The notes beneath the pieces are model-generated. The model had not been told where the DNA came from. It saw nothing but the letters and a program-made list of their open reading frames with translations, and ran no database searches. Source: Nocardia asteroides (GTDB lineage Bacteria > Actinomycetota > Actinomycetes > Mycobacteriales > Mycobacteriaceae). Taken from it: a stretch of 64,000 nucleotides of DNA. Each line of letters starts with the position of its first letter. The stretch's first letter is position 1. The translations under genes were made by a program, and so were the position numbers. Location of the stretch: the NCBI RefSeq assembly GCF_021183625.1, contig NZ_CP089214.1:2790001-2854000 (forward strand), in the 5' to 3' direction. Below, piece by piece: positions 8,132 to 19,980 of this stretch.

Positions 8132-8315
8132 TCTGCCTTTCCGGACCATCGACATCCCTGTTCATCCCGCCCCGAACCTGTGTCGGCGCGCTCGGCGGTG
8201 CCGCTCGAGCGCGGCCGATCCCGCCGCGGGGACCGGCTCTCCACCAATCTTGCGGTCGGCCAGAGTCAGGTTCAAATGCGGGTGTAGCGGGATAGTCACC
8301 GCGTGATCGGGTGGG

Positions 8316-8731
8316 TCAGGCGGTCAGGCTGCGGGGTTGTCCTCCTATTCGGTAGCCCAGTGCCGAGTGCCGATGGCATAGGTTGTGGCCGGTGTCGAAG
8401 TCGCCGACGACCACGCGGGCCTCGCGCAGAAAGGTCCAATGGTTGTGGTCGAGGCACTCGGTGCGCAGCCGACAGTTGAACGACTCGATGTAGCCGTTGT
8501 TCCAGGGCATGCCAGGCGGGATGTAGGCGATCCCGACCCGGTCGAAGCAAAGGCCATGCAGCACTGTGGGAATCGCTCCGGGCCGTTGTCACAGCGCAGC
8601 ACCCGAGGGACACCACGGACGGCGAAGACCCGGGCCAGTTTGGTGACGAGTCTCTCGCCGGTGATATAGCGTTCTACCACGTGCAGCAGCGACTCGCGGG
8701 TGTGTTCATCGACCATCGAAGCGATCGTCAA
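8316..8731 (-). pseudogene. IS3-type transposase orfB, C-terminal half, frameshifted
   Basis: The first part (from 8731) reads ASMVDEHTRESLLHVVERYI and RVLRCDNGPE, holding the first two catalytic aspartates of the DDE core. The frame then shifts near 8560, and the rest reads WNNGYIESFNCRLRTECLDH, holding the catalytic glutamate, and HRHSALGYRI, ending at 8316. At least one frameshift separates the two, so the transposase cannot be made intact. Confidence 0.8.
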
Positions 8732-9381
8732 TGCCTACAGAGTCTTTGGCGCATACTTGGCAACAGCCGGTGCCGACGAGGCCCCGGCACGTCTGCGCCG
8801 ACAATGTGTGCGGGCCTGTAGGCCTTCCTGCTTCCACAGCCGGTGGACCCGTTTGCGGTTGCCCCGGAGCATTCCTCGAACCGCAACGCCGCTCGGGCCC
8901 GGCCGAACCCGTAACGCGGGTTCTCACGCGCGTACTCGCGCAGCCATGCCCGGGCATCAAGGTCGGGATCAGGAGCTGTATGAGCGGCTGGCAGCCGCCG
9001 GAAGGTGGACCGATGCACCCCGATGACCCTGCAGGCGAAACGTTCGGGTATGCGCTGACCCGTTGGAGCATGCCCACCACCCGCGGCTTGGCCGCCGGGG
9101 TCAAAAGCTTCCCTGGGCGACCTCCCGCAACGCGTCCTTCTCCAGCTCAGCATCCGCGACCAGCCGCTACAACCTGACGTTCGCTCGCGTAGCTCCTCGA
9201 CCTCCTTGGCGACGTCGGTGTCCATCCCGCCGAACGAACGCCGCCAGTTGTAGGAGGTCGCCGCAAAGATCCCCAGCTCAGCGGCTATATCCTCACCGCC
9301 TGCGCGCGCCGCGGCCCGCTCATCGGCACGGCGCAGTTTCCGCACGATCGCCTCCGCGGAATGCCATTTCCGTCCTGCCAT
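8728..9381 (-). pseudogene. IS3-type orfA and N-terminal orfB remnant, frameshifted
   Basis: From ATG 9381 the orfA helix-turn-helix is readable (about 50 codons), after which the frame breaks in the region that should be the leucine-zipper tail. The orfB N-terminal helix-turn-helix (CRVIGVHRSTFRRLP, then LREYARENPRYGFGRARAAL) follows. After it, the expected GNRKRVHRLWKQEGLQAR occurs only in another frame. The join to the integrase core near 8731 lacks the usual linker, implying a deletion as well as several frameshifts. Confidence 0.75.
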
Positions 9382-9576
9382 AGTCCTCAGTGTCTCTTCC
9401 AGGCCCTCACCAGGCTCAACCGCACTGCAAATCCAGGCGGTCTCATCCATAGGGGACAGGCCACACCGAGGACAGGCCAGTGTCGCCCGTCTGCCGACGG
9501 CGCTCTGTCTCCCCTGCATGTGGTTGCAGGGCGAGCCACCACACCGCCGCTTCGACGACACTTATAGGCTGATGAC

Positions 9577-11199
9577 GTGACTTCACCTGCTGCGCCACAC
9601 GGGGCCACAACGTTCGGTCGGCTCACGCTGTCCTGGGTGGGGAAGGATCAGGCGCTCTTGAGGACTGCGGACGGAGGCTATATGTGGGTGCCTCGCGACG
9701 ATCCACGCTTCGGCGAGGTACGACTGCTGCACGAAAAGGAAGCCGTAGGTGACGTACAGTCCCCTGAAAAAGCAACAACCGACAACCTGCTGATCGTCGG
9801 AGACTCTTACGACGCTCTCCAGTCACTCAATCGGATACCGGAATATGCTAGCGAGTATCGCGGACGCATTAAACTAGTATATATTGATCCACCATTCAAC
9901 ACTGGGCAGGCATTCCAACACTACGACGACGCCCTGGAACACTCGGTGTGGTTGACTATGATGCGCGATCGCCTACTGCTAATCAGAGATCTGTTGGCTC
10001 CCGACGGTTCAGTTTGGGTGCATCTTGATGATGCAGAGATGGCGTACTGCCGAGTGCTCATGGACGAAATATTCGGGCGCAGCAGCTTCATCACTTCTAT
10101 AATTTGGCAAAAAGCAGATAGCCCGAGAAACAGTGCGAGACACTTCTCGGTAGACCAGGATTACATCCACGTATACGCCAAAGACGCAGATATATGGCGG
10201 CCCAATCGACTGCCACGCACCGAAGAGACTGACAAGAGTTACCGCAATCCGGACAACGATCCCAACGGTCCCTGGATTGCTGGCGACCCATTCGCGAACA
10301 AACCGTATTCTCTCGGCCGATACGAGGTAACCGGCCCCACAGGAAATGTTTTTAGCCCACCGCCCGGCCGATACTGGCGTGTCTCGAAAGAGCGATTTGA
10401 AGAACTGGACCGAGAAGGCCGTATCTGGTGGCGCGGAGGTGGCGATGCCCGCCCTAGAATCAAACGATACCTATCTGAAGTTGCCGATCTTGTCCCCCGG
10501 ACTGTGTGGGATTTCAAAGAGGTAGGAAGCAGCGGAGAGAGTAGCCGCGAGATGCGTCGCCTTCTGCCTGACGTGCCCGTTTTTTCTACGCCGAAGCCGG
10601 AGCGTCTTCTTCACCGCATCTTGACTATCGCTACGAAGCCAGGCGACATCGTGCTGGACTGCTTCGCCGGTTCTGGGACAACCGCCGCAGTAGCGCATAA
10701 AATGGAACGTCGCTGGATCACTGTTGAGCTATCACAAGAAACGGTCGAAACTTTCACTCGGTCCAGACTAAGTAAAGTTGTAAACGGTGACGACCCCGGC
10801 GGAGTTACCAAGACGGCGGAATGGAGTAAAGGCGGCGGATTCCGCATTCTTGAAGTTAGCCCGTCCATGTACAGCCTGGCCGAAGGACACCTATTTCTCG
10901 CAGAATGGGTGACTAATGGCGCATTCTCTAAAGCAGTCGCTGCGCAATTAGATTTTGCCTTTAGAGATGAGCCTCCATTCTGCGGCACGAAGGGGCGGTC
11001 CCGACTCGCAGTAATCGATGGTGTGGTTGACGAGCAGATAATCCGCGCGGTAGTTGCTCACCTGAATGACGATGAGCGCGCCGTGGTTGTCGGAAAAGGA
11101 GCCACCGCAGACGCGGGAACATTACTCAAGGAGCTAAATTCAGGTTCGCGGCTAAGAAAAGCTCCGAAAGATCTTCTGAAACGAGGTGTGGTGCGGTGA
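9577..11199 (+). CDS. Site-specific adenine DNA methyltransferase, type III Mod-like
   Basis: The 540-residue protein methylates adenine in DNA and protects the host from the paired restriction subunit. Catalytic motif IV is DPPFNTG (residues 104-110) and the SAM-binding motif I is LDCFAGSGTT (about 360-369). Motif IV before motif I is the beta-class order used by type III Mod subunits. Between them are VHLDDAEMAYCRVLMDEIFG and IIWQKADSPRNSARHFSVDQ, common in Mod proteins. The start is GTG, since the nearby ATG is followed at once by a stop. Its stop overlaps the Res gene by 4 bp. The DNA is visibly AT-richer than its neighbours, with ATA, AAA and TTA codons, suggesting acquisition by transfer. 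Confidence 0.9.
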   Translation: MTSPAAPHGATTFGRLTLSWVGKDQALLRTADGGYMWVPRDDPRFGEVRLLHEKEAVGDVQSPEKATTDNLLIVGDSYDALQSLNRIPEYASEYRGRIKLVYIDPPFNTGQAFQHYDDALEHSVWLTMMRDRLLLIRDLLAPDGSVWVHLDDAEMAYCRVLMDEIFGRSSFITSIIWQKADSPRNSARHFSVDQDYIHVYAKDADIWRPNRLPRTEETDKSYRNPDNDPNGPWIAGDPFANKPYSLGRYEVTGPTGNVFSPPPGRYWRVSKERFEELDREGRIWWRGGGDARPRIKRYLSEVADLVPRTVWDFKEVGSSGESSREMRRLLPDVPVFSTPKPERLLHRILTIATKPGDIVLDCFAGSGTTAAVAHKMERRWITVELSQETVETFTRSRLSKVVNGDDPGGVTKTAEWSKGGGFRILEVSPSMYSLAEGHLFLAEWVTNGAFSKAVAAQLDFAFRDEPPFCGTKGRSRLAVIDGVVDEQIIRAVVAHLNDDERAVVVGKGATADAGTLLKELNSGSRLRKAPKDLLKRGVVR

Positions 11200-13628
11200 C
11201 GTGGTTGCAGTACGACCAAGAGCTGATTGATGAGATCGCCTCACGCATGAATCTGCGCGCCCCAAATAAAGCTGCTTTGACCAGAATAATTGCCAGCATT
11301 CATACAGACGAATTTCACGAGGTTGTGTGCGACCTCGCGACTGGGGTGGGTAAAACCTACCTGGCAGCCGCTCTCGTCGACTATTTGGCCTGCCAGGGTC
11401 TGCGCAATATTTTGATTGTAACGCCAGGCCGGACGATCCAAGAGAAAACTATCGGAAATTTTAGTGCCGACAATCCTAAGTTCGTGCCGGGAGCACTCTT
11501 CAAACCTTTGCTAATAACAGCAGAGAACTTTTCACGGGGCCAAGTGGGCGATGCACTCCACGAGCCCGGAACACTCAAGCTGTTTGTTTTCAACGTACAG
11601 CAGTTGATTCGGCCGGCCATGAACGCCTCGCGAAAAGTGCGAGAGATTGATGAGTTCATTGGTGGCGATCTCTACTCGCACCTCCAATCGGCTCAAAACC
11701 TGGTAATTATCGCGGACGAGCACCACGTGTATCGCGCACAGGCCCAGGCCTTCTCATCGGCTATACGAGATCTCGAGCCGCGAGCACTCGTGGGACTAAC
11801 GGCGACACCAGACCCCGCAGACGAGGAAAAGGTGATCTACCGTTATAGCCTGGCGGAAGCAATAGCCGACGGTCTAGTGAAAATACCGGTAATCGTGTAT
11901 CGCCAGGACGGGCACAAAGATACCGCGACTCAACTTGCTGATGCTTGCCACCTTCGAACAGTCAAAGCGGCCGCATACAGAACATGGGCTGAAGCAGCTG
12001 GCGAGCGACCAGTAAATCCGGTGTTGTTTGTGGTGTGCCAGACCGTAGAAGACGCCAATGATACGGCCAATATGCTCGCGGATACTTCCTATATAGGCGA
12101 CCCGGCCGCAGTACTTGAGATCACTTCCCAGTCGTCGGACACAGCACTAGAAGCGCTGGCTGCAGTCGAGGATCCAAACTCCCCTATACGGGCAGTGGTA
12201 AGTGTCGACAAGCTGAAGGAAGGCTGGGACGTCAAGAACATTGGCGTTATTGTCGCGCTCCGTCGGCTCGCATCACAGGCGTTGACTGAACAGATACTTG
12301 GACGCGGCTTGCGCTTGCCATACGGGCGACGAGTAGGGGTTCCGATGATCGATACAGTGGATTTGGTTGCGCATGACTCCTACCGCAAGTTACTAGAGCA
12401 GAAGGACGCGCTAATTGAGCGAATAAGCCCCCGCGGCGAGAGTGCTGAAGCACGAGAACTCACCGAGGCGGGAAACGAACAACACCTGACGCGCCCGGTT
12501 GAGGAAGTTGGGTTTCAGGGTGAATTGCGACTTGTTACACCCTCGCGAATTATCGACGGGGAGCGGGTCGATGGCACCGCCGGCTTGATTCTGCAAGAGT
12601 ACAGTGTCACCGAGGCTCTAGGGCAGCGAGATGCTGCAGAATATCGAATTCTGCAGCGCGTCAGCGGCGCTCCTCAGATCAAGTTTCCTCGGCGAGAGCG
12701 GGAAGTTTTGCCAGTGCGATTCAGCCTCTCGTACGTCGACGACGCTGACGCGCGAGCCTCTGGAGCTGCGTTCGCGCACGAAATCAAAATTCCACTGATC
12801 CGGGAGGCACTCGCTGCGCGGCGCACTGTGTGCGGCGAGGTAGAAATAAGGCGTGAAGCTCAAGATCCGGGAGAAGCTTTTCAAGGCTGGATCCCCATTG
12901 ACCGAGTCGCCACGAATCTTGAGTCGCGAATTCTTGGCTTAGGATTAGTAGAAGAGTCTTTGCCCGAATTCAACGCGGTCCGGCGCGTAGTACGCGCCTT
13001 TCTCTCAGGCGCTGGAGCACTGAAAGGGAGCGAAGTCAATTGGGGGACCGAACGCGAGCGCCTAGCCCTTGAGGGTATAGATGCTCTTATACGGCAGAAG
13101 TATAATTCGCGCCGCCTTCAACCTCAGTACGCTATTCATCCTGTCATCCTGCCAGTTGAACCACGCCCAATGCCTACGGATGTACTCGATAGGTACGAGG
13201 AATTCGAACGAGGGCGATGGTATTCAGGCTGGCGGAAGTCTGTGCTTCCGGTAGCGTCGTTCGATGCTAGAACGACTGAGCGCCGTTTAGCTGAGATACT
13301 TGACAGCTCTTCGCGAATTGAATGGTGGTTGCGCCTACAGCCTAACGATCCGGCATATATCGCACTCGACTATGGTGGCCGCTACTTTCCCGACTTTATC
13401 GCAGTAGATGATGCGGACGTGCATTGGCTCATCGAAGGCAAATCAGATCATGACGCCCAACGTCGAGATGTGGAAGCTAAAATAGCTGCTGCGGAAGAGT
13501 GGGCCCGGTTTGTGAATGACGATGGCCGGTTCGGAACTTGGCGCTACTTATTCTGCTCGGAAAAGACGCTTAAGAATAGCCGTGGAGGCTGGGACACTCT
13601 TGTTGTAGCTGCAAATGCTGCTCGGTAA
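11196..13628 (+). CDS. Type III-like restriction endonuclease Res subunit (DEAD/DEAH helicase-nuclease)
   Basis: The 810-residue protein is an SF2 ATPase fused to a nuclease. Walker A is ATGVGKT (residues 48-54), motif II is DEHH (174-177), motif III is LTATP (201-205), and the motif V/VI region is KEGWDVKNIGVIVALRRLAS followed by EQILGRGLRLPYG. A C-terminal PD-(D/E)xK site fits D733, E747 and K749 (FPDFIAVDDADVHWLIEGKS). With the adjacent Mod it should cut unmethylated DNA after ATP-driven movement. The GTG start overlaps the mod stop by 4 bp, which couples the two. GC content is low, as in mod. At 810 residues it is somewhat shorter than classical type III Res proteins. Confidence 0.88.
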   Translation: MTWLQYDQELIDEIASRMNLRAPNKAALTRIIASIHTDEFHEVVCDLATGVGKTYLAAALVDYLACQGLRNILIVTPGRTIQEKTIGNFSADNPKFVPGALFKPLLITAENFSRGQVGDALHEPGTLKLFVFNVQQLIRPAMNASRKVREIDEFIGGDLYSHLQSAQNLVIIADEHHVYRAQAQAFSSAIRDLEPRALVGLTATPDPADEEKVIYRYSLAEAIADGLVKIPVIVYRQDGHKDTATQLADACHLRTVKAAAYRTWAEAAGERPVNPVLFVVCQTVEDANDTANMLADTSYIGDPAAVLEITSQSSDTALEALAAVEDPNSPIRAVVSVDKLKEGWDVKNIGVIVALRRLASQALTEQILGRGLRLPYGRRVGVPMIDTVDLVAHDSYRKLLEQKDALIERISPRGESAEARELTEAGNEQHLTRPVEEVGFQGELRLVTPSRIIDGERVDGTAGLILQEYSVTEALGQRDAAEYRILQRVSGAPQIKFPRREREVLPVRFSLSYVDDADARASGAAFAHEIKIPLIREALAARRTVCGEVEIRREAQDPGEAFQGWIPIDRVATNLESRILGLGLVEESLPEFNAVRRVVRAFLSGAGALKGSEVNWGTERERLALEGIDALIRQKYNSRRLQPQYAIHPVILPVEPRPMPTDVLDRYEEFERGRWYSGWRKSVLPVASFDARTTERRLAEILDSSSRIEWWLRLQPNDPAYIALDYGGRYFPDFIAVDDADVHWLIEGKSDHDAQRRDVEAKIAAAEEWARFVNDDGRFGTWRYLFCSEKTLKNSRGGWDTLVVAANAAR

Positions 13629-13645
13629 ATGCTACGTGGCCAACG

Positions 13646-14809
13646 CTAGCTTCGATCTTCAATCGCGGAAATTCTGTTCAGATCGACACCTTGAATCTCG
13701 CGCTGCAAAAGCACGTAAGAGAAATCCATTCTGGCAGTGAACTGACTCCCAACGTGCATCATCTGATCATTCCAGTCGCTGTCGAGTACGTCGACCTTGT
13801 CGACAACATCTTTCAACTCGTGCTTGTATATAAAACCATCATAGGCAACTCCTGCTTGAACAATAAGACTACCGACCTCGGTTTGATCTTCATACGATTC
13901 AGCAGAACCTACCACGATAGAATCAAGCGCAGGTGTAACCGTCCGGAAAGTAAGCGTTTCAATTTCCGAAGGAAGCTCCAAATTTTCCACCCACCCCTCC
14001 GTGCCCGCATCGGCTGTCTCCCAGAAGAGGGGCTGACCAGCCATTGCGGTACAACGGTATTTCACAGCAGTAGAGAGCAACAACTGGCGATCGGCATCTG
14101 ACAGCGTCTCATGTGAAACAGACTTGGGAAGAAGCCCCAAGACATGGTCTACTTTTTTGGCGATGAACACACGATCAATCAATAGCAAGTCAATCAGATG
14201 TTGGTGGAGTTTCGCATGAAAGGTGGCGACGCCGCTGATCGCTTGAGGTCCGAAATCATTATCGGACGAAACTAGAATAACCTCGCTCGCCAGAAAGCGG
14301 CGATCCCGAGCCACATCACAAAAGCAGAACCACGTCAGAGCGTCGCGATAGCCCTTATCGGAGTTATCGAACGGTGGTTCACCCGATAGAGACCAGGTCA
14401 ACATTTCATCTTGGGTCACCTTCGGAATAGGCGCTACAACAAAACCTGCCCTGACGATCTCGTGTCGCAACTCTCGCTCGGCGTCGGCCTGAGAGAACTC
14501 ACCAAGCACTGCCTCAACCGAGGCGGTGTCAGGCACCCTGAACAGAGAGGAGTCCGCACGACTCGGACCCAGTTTTCGATTGATGGTCGCTACGGCTGTA
14601 CGTAGCTCCTCTCGGTCCTTATTCATCTGCTGTCGGCGGTGGCGGGCCGACTCTCGGAGCACCACCTCCGGGATCACAACATGAAGCTGACCACTCCGTA
14701 TGCCTGCCGCAAGTCTTTGCCATATCGTTGCTCCCGGGAAAGGGTTCGCACGCAATATATTGGTGTCAAGTACCAGGACCGGCGCGTGATGGAAGGTCGG
14801 TAGGCTCAC
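13646..14809 (-). CDS. PIN-domain protein (DUF4935-like)
   Basis: The 387-residue protein starts with a PIN nuclease-like domain. Candidate acidic metal ligands are D15 (LVLDTNIL), E48/E53 (IPEVVLRESA), D156 (GYRDAL) and D183/D185 (LVSSDNDFG). The early helix with RRQQMNKDREELR fits the DUF4935 type of PIN domain. The C-terminal 180 residues are unassigned. PIN domains usually cleave RNA. The gene is convergent with res, 17 bp away, shares its low GC, and has its own promoter region, so it probably belongs to the same defence island. Whether it is a toxin, an effector or unrelated cannot be told from sequence. Confidence 0.82.
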   Translation of the reverse strand: MSLPTFHHAPVLVLDTNILRANPFPGATIWQRLAAGIRSGQLHVVIPEVVLRESARHRRQQMNKDREELRTAVATINRKLGPSRADSSLFRVPDTASVEAVLGEFSQADAERELRHEIVRAGFVVAPIPKVTQDEMLTWSLSGEPPFDNSDKGYRDALTWFCFCDVARDRRFLASEVILVSSDNDFGPQAISGVATFHAKLHQHLIDLLLIDRVFIAKKVDHVLGLLPKSVSHETLSDADRQLLLSTAVKYRCTAMAGQPLFWETADAGTEGWVENLELPSEIETLTFRTVTPALDSIVVGSAESYEDQTEVGSLIVQAGVAYDGFIYKHELKDVVDKVDVLDSDWNDQMMHVGSQFTARMDFSYVLLQREIQGVDLNRISAIEDRS

Positions 14810-15097
14810 CCCAACATTAATACCAAAGTTTGCGCAAAGGCGTCTAGTCTACTTGCAAGCTCACCTTGGTGCCCAGATCGGCAATTGTTAGCGGATACAA
14901 TCTGCCGTCATTGCCGCGCGACGCTACTCCTCGAACCGGCGGGGGTTAGGTTAACGCGCAAGATGCAACCAGTTTCTTGGCTACTGGCCTCTGTGCGAGC
15001 TCAGCGGCCGGGATCCAAAGACCGGAGTATCGGTATTTCTATTCCCGCATCCCGAGGCATCATGCGCCCTTCTGCTCCGCGTAGGGATACGCCTACT
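14810..15097. other. Island boundary region without a gene
   Basis: This 288-bp stretch separates the start of the PIN gene from the end of dapC. The first part is AT-rich and should hold the promoter of the PIN gene. I see no convincing gene, tRNA or repeat that would mark an attachment site. The GC content rises toward dapC, so the right edge of the acquired segment probably falls here. Confidence 0.5.
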
Positions 15098-16216
15098 TTA
15101 TACAGCTACGGATAGACGTGCAGCGGCGGCGGCGACGCGCTCGTCTGTAGCGGTTAAAGCCACCCGGATATGCTGCGCCCCCGCCGGACCGTAGAAATCT
15201 CCTGGCGCCGTGAGGAGGCCGTCGGTTGCGAGTCTATCGACGGTTGCACGAGAGGGCTCGCCGCGCGTAGCCCAAAGATAAAGACCTGCGGCTGAGTGGT
15301 GGATCTCGAAACCGGCCCCTTCGAGGGCCTGTCGCAGGACCTGCCGGCGAGCGCGGTAGCGCTCACGTTGGCGGGACTCGTGGGCGTCGTCGCCGAGGGC
15401 CGCGGTCATAGCGGCTTGGATGGGGAAGGGGACGATCATGCCGGAGTGTTTGCGGACCTCCAGCAGTTCGGCCACCAGCTCGGGATCGCCGGCGACGAAG
15501 CCGGCGCGGTAGCTGGCCAGGTTCGAGGTCTTCGAGAGCGAGTGCACCACGAGCAGGCCGGTGTGGTCGCCGTCGCAGACCTCGGGGTCGAGCAACGAAG
15601 GGGCTCGGCCTTCCCAGGTGAGGCCCAGGTAGCACTCGTCAGAGGCGATGATGGCGCCGCGTTCGCGGGCGAAGGAGACGACCTTGCGGAGGTGGTCTAC
15701 TCCGAGGACCTTGCCGGTGGGGTTGGACGGGGAGTTGATGAAGATCAGGGCCGGGTTGCGGGGGCCGATCTGGGTCAGGGAGTCGGCGCGGAGGATCTCG
15801 CAACCGGCGAGCAGGCCGCCCACCTCGTAGGTGGGGTACGCGATCTCGGGGATGACCATCAGGTCACCGGCGCCGAGGCCGAGCAGGCGGGGCAGGCCGG
15901 CGATAAGTTCCTTGGTGCCGATCACCGGCAGGACAGCGGCCGGAGAGAGGCCGGTGATGCCATAGCGACGTTTCAAAGCGTCCACAGCGGAACCCCGGAG
16001 CTCCGGGGTGCCGTGCGTGGTCGGGTAACCGGGCACATCGGAAACCGAGGCCAGCGCGGAACGAATCAGCGGGTCGACAGGGTCGACCGGCGTCCCGACG
16101 GACAGATCGACGATCCCATCCGGATGCGCGGCAGCCCTCGCCTTGGCGTCAGCAATCGTGTCCCAGGGAAAATCAGGCAGCAAACTGCTGACCCGGTTAC
16201 GCAGAACCACGCTCAT
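15098..16216 (-). CDS. dapC: Succinyldiaminopimelate transaminase
   Basis: This PLP aminotransferase makes N-succinyl-LL-diaminopimelate in the lysine/diaminopimelate pathway that feeds peptidoglycan. The 372-residue fold-type I enzyme shows SVGTPVDPVDPLIRSAL, VPGYPTTHGTPELR, INSPSNPTGKVL, the aspartate in IIASDECYLGL and the PLP lysine K229 in HSLSKTSNLASYRAGF. It follows the ferredoxin gene with a 4-bp overlap, the same arrangement as in M. tuberculosis (Rv1178 after Rv1177). The neighbourhood supports dapC over a generic class I aminotransferase. Confidence 0.94.
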   Translation of the reverse strand: MSVVLRNRVSSLLPDFPWDTIADAKARAAAHPDGIVDLSVGTPVDPVDPLIRSALASVSDVPGYPTTHGTPELRGSAVDALKRRYGITGLSPAAVLPVIGTKELIAGLPRLLGLGAGDLMVIPEIAYPTYEVGGLLAGCEILRADSLTQIGPRNPALIFINSPSNPTGKVLGVDHLRKVVSFARERGAIIASDECYLGLTWEGRAPSLLDPEVCDGDHTGLLVVHSLSKTSNLASYRAGFVAGDPELVAELLEVRKHSGMIVPFPIQAAMTAALGDDAHESRQRERYRARRQVLRQALEGAGFEIHHSAAGLYLWATRGEPSRATVDRLATDGLLTAPGDFYGPAGAQHIRVALTATDERVAAAAARLSVAV

Positions 16217-16533
16217 TCACCCATCGGCGGCAGCGCCTTGATGAACGCGGGATCGGACTCGACAACCCCGACCTTGGTGGCCCCACCAGGCGACCCCAGC
16301 TCGTCGAAGAAGTCGACGTTGGCATTGATGTACCCGGACCACTGATCCGGCGTGTCGTCCTCGTAGAAGATCGCCTCGACGGGGCAGACCGGTTCGCAGG
16401 CACCACAGTCGACGCACTCGTCGGGGTGGATGTACAGCATCCGGCCGCCCTCGTAGATGCAGTCCACGGGGCATTCCTCGATGCAGGCCTTGTCCTTCAC
16501 ATCGACGCACGGTTCCGCGATGATGTACGTCAC
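16213..16533 (-). CDS. fdxA: Ferredoxin, seven-iron type
   Basis: The 106-residue electron carrier binds one [3Fe-4S] and one [4Fe-4S] cluster. The cysteines are at C9, C17, C21 and C25 (ACIEECPVDCI) and at C40, C43, C46 and C50 (CVDCGACEPVCPVEAIF). The GTG start at 16533 follows AGGAGA by about 8 bp and gives the usual N-terminus TYIIAEPCVDVKDKACIEEC; the longer frame upstream is not supported. M. tuberculosis calls this gene fdxC. It is coupled to dapC by a 4-bp overlap and lies beside fbiC, but a partner enzyme cannot be named from sequence. Confidence 0.95.
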   Translation of the reverse strand: MTYIIAEPCVDVKDKACIEECPVDCIYEGGRMLYIHPDECVDCGACEPVCPVEAIFYEDDTPDQWSGYINANVDFFDELGSPGGATKVGVVESDPAFIKALPPMGE

Positions 16534-16634
16534 TGCCGTTCTCCTAGTCTTCCGCGCTCGGGGAAATCTCGCCCGCACCAGTATCCCGGCAGCCTCAACG
16601 CTACTCGTGGTGAGCCTGTCCTAACTTGTGCCGC

Positions 16635-19232
<2,598 letters not shown>

Positions 19233-19347
19233 GCGCTACCCATCCCGAGCTGTCTCCTCCGTGTCGTCGACACACGAGTGCTTCCGGGTGGCAACCCGGG
19301 GAACCGGCGCGGGTATTCCCCGTGCCCTTTCGTGCCACCATGGGGCC

Positions 19348-19980
19348 ATGACGCCGAACCTGCCCGGCTCGGCCGGGGAAGAGGGGCCGGGGATGCGCTC
19401 GGCGCGCGCCGGGGAACCGCTCGTTCCGCCCGCACCCCGGGACGAGGCGGTCGATGCCGGGCACGTTCAGGCGAGTGCCGCTGGGCGGGGAACCGGGACA
19501 ATCCTCGCCGATCCGGCGTGGCGGCCGGATCCGCGGGCGCAGCTGCTGTGGGGTACGGAGATCGTGCTGAGCTGGCTGCTGCCGGTGATCGGGTTCGTGG
19601 TGTGGGCCGTGCTCGACGACGGGCGGCGCGGGTTGCAGGCGGTCGTCGGGACGGTGCTGGTGATCGCGGTGGTGGCGACGGTGGCGGTGATTCCGGTGTG
19701 GCGGTATTCGGTGCATCGGTGGGAGATCACCGACGAGGCCGTGTACACGCGGGTGGGGTGGTTGACGCAGGAGAGCCGGGTGGCGCCGATCTCGCGGGTG
19801 CAGACGGTGGATATCGAGCGGGGGCCGCTGGATCGGGCGTTCGGGCTGGCGACGGTGACGGTGACGACGGCCTCCTCGGCGGGGGCGGTGCCGATCGCGG
19901 GGCTCGACCTGCCGGTGGCGGAGGACGCGGTGGCGCGGTTGACGCGGATCGCTGCCCTGCACCGGGGCGACGCCACGTGA
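19348..19980 (+). CDS. PH domain-containing membrane protein (YdbS-like)
   Basis: The 210-residue protein has a poorly conserved N-terminal tail, two membrane segments (about residues 70-115: WLLPVIGFVVWAVL and VVGTVLVIAVVATVAVIPVW), then one bacterial PH domain (bPH_2) with WEITDEAVYTRVGWLTQESR and VAPISRVQTVDIERGPLDR. Proteins of this type are inner-membrane proteins of unknown exact role, found as pairs with a larger multi-PH protein. That partner follows here with a GTGA overlap. ATG 19348 is the first in-frame start; a start at 19393 is also possible. Confidence 0.87.
   Translation: MTPNLPGSAGEEGPGMRSARAGEPLVPPAPRDEAVDAGHVQASAAGRGTGTILADPAWRPDPRAQLLWGTEIVLSWLLPVIGFVVWAVLDDGRRGLQAVVGTVLVIAVVATVAVIPVWRYSVHRWEITDEAVYTRVGWLTQESRVAPISRVQTVDIERGPLDRAFGLATVTVTTASSAGAVPIAGLDLPVAEDAVARLTRIAALHRGDAT

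Larger units (their letters stand above)
8316..9381 (-). mobile_element. Decayed IS3-family insertion sequence
   Basis: Read on the minus strand, this segment carries an orfA-like start (MAGRKWHSAEAIVRKLRRAD, then ATSYNWRRSFGGM), an HTH_21-like stretch (ARENPRYGFGRARAALRFEE) and a DDE integrase core (ASMVDEHTRESLL, RCDNGPE, WNNGYIESFNCRLRTECLDH, and HRHSALGYR). This is the order expected for an IS3-family transposase. The pieces lie in different frames and parts of the integrase core are missing. I could not define terminal inverted repeats or a target duplication, so the limits given are those of the coding remnants. It borders the restriction genes. Confidence 0.82.

Noticed and set aside
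8089..8315. Small open frames after the DUF397 gene
   Set aside because: They are short, without ribosome binding sites or domain likeness; the stretch seems non-coding.
8317..9442. 9-bp direct repeat caggcggtc at 8317-8325 and 9434-9442 as target duplication of the IS element
   Set aside because: The left copy lies inside the transposase stop region and IS3 elements make 3-5 bp duplications, so this is probably chance.
14900..14990. tRNA-like TTCGAGG segment near the island edge, as a possible attachment site
   Set aside because: The arms next to it do not pair, there is no cloverleaf, and no direct repeat of a tRNA 3' end was found.
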